A DNA stretch of 64,000 bases, taken from Antedon mediterranea (Eukaryota > Echinodermata > Crinoidea > Comatulida > Antedonidae). Shown in pieces: positions 62,001-64,000 of this stretch (position 1 is the stretch's first letter; every line of letters begins with the position of its first letter). Where the stretch lies: the NCBI RefSeq assembly GCF_964355755.1, contig NC_092672.1:37568501-37632500 (forward strand), read 5' to 3'. The translations under genes and the position numbers were made by a program. The notes beneath the pieces were generated by a model. The model saw nothing but the letters and a program-made list of their open reading frames with translations. It searched no databases and had not been told where the DNA came from.

Positions 62001-62583
62001 TTCAATGGCAAAAATAAATTTGGGATCTTTTGTGATTTTGGGCGAGTTTTTGGTTTTTAGAGAGTATTGGAAGAGTTGACTGTACACTGTTACTACAAAT
62101 TATTTTTAAGATGTCACATATCATGATATGATTTTAAGATGTCACATATCATGATATGATATATGATATGATATGATACTGTAATTATTACATTCGCCTA
62201 GATACACCGGGAGAATCTAACAACTTACCATTAATTTCCTTTGTTTTCTTATGTTCTTTTTTGGTGTAGATTGATGGCAACTGTGTCTCTGTCATAACTG
62301 ATGGTTCATACATGACATACATTGCATGGTCTAAGTACACATCAGTATCGTCTTGTGGTGGAGTGGGTGGAGCCCACATCTAAATTAATAACAATCCAAA
62401 ATTGCTAATGGTCTTACTGTATAATGTTGGCATTTATCTTTGGCTATTATATTATAATGCATAATTTTTGAAAAGTGCGATGTAGGGAAAACAAACAAAT
62501 GCAACACAAATATATCTAATTAATTATGTAGATCTACGGAGTAAACTTACTGGCATAATCTTGTTGGTTTGAGAGATATAAAT
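53076..62583 (-). CDS. EP400: EP400 (p400/Domino-type SWR1 remodeller), C-terminal part, 13 exons
   Basis: C-terminal 877 residues of the TIP60/NuA4-complex chromatin remodeller, nuclear. Exons in transcript order: 62583-62551 (33-bp micro-exon), 62379-62229, 61879-61644, 61179-60946, 60556-60420, 60289-60058, 59969-59829, 56582-56381, 56105-55993, 55474-55313, 54483-54202, 53926-53798, 53657-53076. All GT-AG and in phase. Diagnostic: MWAPPTPPQDDTDVYLD; PPRSLFDRPSSAWHKMRRD; the SANT/Myb domain from PEWLINEDWALLQ through WELVSDVVNSCSRIYRS and QCKNRYESVIVPREEGK; TKNNRPMKTSHLHTQDNN; LKNPKHSAVLQDYSINYDKP; QIASINKRLNQP; then Gln/Thr/Val-rich sequence ending MRTRTQSKH. The HSA and ATPase regions must lie beyond 64000. 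The region carries no catalytic motif of its own. One intron contains a 2.9-kb minisatellite. Confidence 0.95.
54828..54920. mobile_element. Family A MITE, copy 12, truncated and diverged
   Basis: Retains AATTACGGTAGTGATATCA, TTTTTTTGTCACATACAGTT and TAGTTTAGACAGAGCTTA. The left end is missing. In an EP400 intron. Confidence 0.65.
55080..55240 (+). mobile_element. Non-LTR retroelement 3' tail
   Basis: Plus-strand sequence ending in TTTTGTAAATAAATGTCTAT and then (TGAAT)n repeats (55215-55236), typical of a LINE 3' end with a pentamer tail. No coding part. In an EP400 intron. Confidence 0.5.
56612..59495. repeat. 49-bp minisatellite, about 59 copies, in an EP400 intron
   Basis: The unit contains GTCAAAGTCTAAATTCCTAG, GCTTTCTAGGAATAGTTGCC and ATGTATACA. 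Each unit has a near-palindrome, TTCCTAGGCTTTCTAGGAA. Unit types differ at two places: CAGTC, CATTC or CATTT at the start, and CTAGGA, CTTGGA or CTATGA in the middle. The order of types shows a 17-unit (833-bp) tandem duplication: 57739-58571 and 58572-59404. The array makes up most of the 3.2-kb intron between the exons at 59829 and 56582. Confidence 0.97.
59678..59763. mobile_element. Family A MITE, copy 13, core only
   Basis: Both terminal repeats are lost. The core has CCAAATATGG twice and CCATATATGG once and ends TGGGCACATCACATTT. It lies 66 bp downstream (minus strand) of the EP400 exon ending at 59829. Confidence 0.8.
60622..60690 (+). mobile_element. tRNA-derived SINE head
   Basis: GTGTCTTAGTGGTTGACATG fits a Pol III A box and GGTTCAAATCC is a perfect B box 33 bp later. 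The segment then runs straight into a family A MITE. It does not fold into a full tRNA, so it is a SINE or tRNA pseudogene. Confidence 0.5.
60696..60840. mobile_element. Family A MITE, copy 14
   Basis: Ends AGCTGTCTACACTTTCAAAC and GTCACATAAAGTTTGATAG. Three CArG boxes: CCAAATATGG twice and CCATATATGG once. In an EP400 intron. Confidence 0.85.
61449..61520 (+). mobile_element. tRNA-like sequence (SINE head or tRNA pseudogene)
   Basis: TGGTATAATGGTAAGGG resembles an A box and GGTTCAAGTCC is a perfect B box. The anticodon arm is imperfect (6- or 8-nt loop), so a functional tRNA is unlikely. The neighbouring 61190-61440 contains a diverged duplicate block with TTAAAATATTTAATA and AGTTTCACTAGA-type words. 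Confidence 0.4.
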
Positions 62584-62749
62584 CTGTAAAAACAAGTATA
62601 ACAAGTTTTTAAATACATAGATAGATATTTGTCTTTTGGTTGGAAACCAAACTGAACATTAACAGTAGTACAGTACTTGCATTTTTACATGGCATTACTT
62701 AGCATTCATCTTTGCAATTCATTTCCATGTAATCTTACTCTAGTTATTA

Positions 62750-62878
62750 AGCTCTGTCTACACATCAAACTAGTTTGACAAAAAAAATGTGATATGCCCA
62801 AATATGGTAGTGATGACATCATCGTGCACTTATATGCATGTGTACATTTTTTGTCACATAAAGTTTGTAAACAGAGCT
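62750..62878. mobile_element. Family A MITE, copy 15
   Basis: TTA on both sides (62747-62749, 62879-62881). Ends AGCTCTGTCTACACATCAAA and AAGTTTGTAAACAGAGCT. One CCAAATATGG. Confidence 0.88.
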
Positions 62879-63390
62879 TTAGAAACATGCACCAAATTAT
62901 TTGTCCAAAACCTTACTTCATACCAATGCCATTTGACAGATATAAATGCAAGTCTTGTTCCCCAAATGCTGACCTAAATTAGAATTTTTATCTCACTATC
63001 TTCCAGTTTATGCTTCAGTTCTAATGACTTTAGTGTTATGAGCTCCATTTGTAAGTACTGTATACAAGACAATATTGGACAATATGTAGCAGTAATTTTG
63101 TAAGATCATAAAATGATTGTCATGTTCCAAATTTAGCAATTTATGTAATTCCATGTGTATTTTGTTATGAAATTTAGACTATTTGGAGGGCCATTTAATG
63201 CTAGTAACGCAAGGTTTGCAATACACAATGTTTTCCCAAAAAGGAAAGTTGAAAAAAAGCAAATAGTTTTTCTTTTTGTAAACACATGGCATACTGCAAA
63301 CCACGCTTATATCTTATAACTTTGAATTGATGAACTTTGAATTGATGAATTGAACTTTGAATTGATGTTATTGTTGTGTAGAATGTGTAA

Positions 63391-63530
63391 AGGTCTGTCT
63401 ACACCATCAAACTTTATGCGACAACAAAATGTGATGTGCCCATATATGGACATGATGACGTCATATCACTACCATATTTGGCAGATCACACTTTTTTTTG
63501 TCAAACTTGTTTGATAGTGTAGACAAAGCC
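63391..63530. mobile_element. Family A MITE, copy 16
   Basis: TAA on both sides (63388-63390, 63531-63533). Ends AGGTCTGTCTACACCATCAA and TTTGATAGTGTAGACAAAGC. Contains CCATATATGG, CCATATTTGG and a perfect palindromic CRE, TGACGTCA. Confidence 0.92.
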
Positions 63531-63918
63531 TAATATGTGATTTTGATACTCAATTGTGTTACTTCACTAGCTTGTTTGGGATGGCTTATTCAGAAAATAT
63601 ATTTTGACAAGAATTGATATTAAAATTGTGAATCAAAAGCCACTGTATACAATTAGGCCTTTGCCATTCCAAAATAGCCTATGTGAAGCTCAGACACAAT
63701 TGTGTACCAAATAAACATTCAATTTAGATGACAATTTTCAAATTTTTTTTAATAAGCCTGCTATCCCATCACAAACCAGTGGAACAAACACAAAGAGCGG
63801 ATTGTTGGTTTCAATTTTTGTTTTTATTTGTTCCTTACATTTTTAGCAAGGTGGTATTTACAGACAGTGACAGTACAAAACGTAACTCATCATTACTACT
63901 TACACAAGGTACATATTA

Positions 63919-64000
63919 AGCTTGGTTCCCACTTAGACGCAACGCAAGGACATAAGCCCACCGTAAGTAATTTAACTTAATAACGACGTAATTAATCATC
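63919..64000. mobile_element. Family B MITE cut by the window end
   Basis: After TTA, AGCTTGGTTCCCACTTAGAC opens a family B copy; CAACGCAAGGACATAAGC follows. The right half is outside the window. Confidence 0.75.

Larger units (their letters stand above)
62584..64000 (-). other. EP400 intron running off the window
   Basis: No further EP400 exon was found upstream of the micro-exon, so the next one lies beyond 64000. The intron holds two family A and one family B MITE, plus a short CTTTGAATTGATG repeat at 63321-63367. Confidence 0.5.

Overview
This is an animal nuclear genome window with spliced genes, GT-AG introns, minisatellites and many small transposons. The nicotinic receptor has the vertebrate-style 45-bp and 110-bp exons, one gene carries hyaluronan-binding-like Link domains, and TAGGCCTA-type motifs are scattered throughout. 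Together these suggest a marine invertebrate deuterostome, most likely an echinoderm. That placement is inference; no rRNA or mitochondrial marker is present.

Layout. (1) 503-944, minus: two phase-compatible exons of an unidentified gene running off the left edge. (2) 2517-7047: a 47-bp satellite of more than 80 copies, interrupted by a retroelement. (3) 8104-34047, plus: a complete 7-exon, 538-residue alpha-type nicotinic acetylcholine receptor subunit. Its 16.5-kb first intron holds a Mutator-like foldback element, a TTA-flanked transposon whose empty site is preserved next to it, and many MITEs. (4) 34048-39312: intergenic, rich in MITEs. (5) 39313-46161, minus: complete 10-exon GLT1D1, a family-4 glycosyltransferase of 344 residues. 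(6) 47021-48660: a large inverted duplication. (7) 49960-52002, plus: a 3-exon secreted protein with a PAN/apple-like module and three Link-like modules; its stop codon lies at the edge of a MITE. (8) 53076-62583, minus: the last 13 coding exons of EP400 (877 residues, SANT domain plus Gln-rich tail). The gene continues beyond 64000, and one intron is filled by about 59 copies of a 49-bp minisatellite.

Three families of short palindromic elements (called A, B and C here) dominate the non-coding DNA, and many copies are flanked by TTA or TAA, as in PIF/Harbinger-type MITEs. Family A is the most notable: its copies carry perfect CArG boxes, CC(A/T)6GG, and CRE-like TGACGTCA cores, so it could have spread SRF- and CREB/ATF-type sites. 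Family B carries paired CCAAT/ATTGG motifs. Several copies contain internal tandem expansions, which suggests MITEs seed minisatellites here.

The four recognised genes are functionally unrelated: a ligand-gated channel, a glycosyltransferase, a secreted glycan-binding candidate and a chromatin remodeller. GLT1D1 and EP400 are also both on human 12q24.3, so this pair may preserve an old linkage. Exon boundaries were built by hand from reading frame, splice sites and family knowledge, without transcript data.
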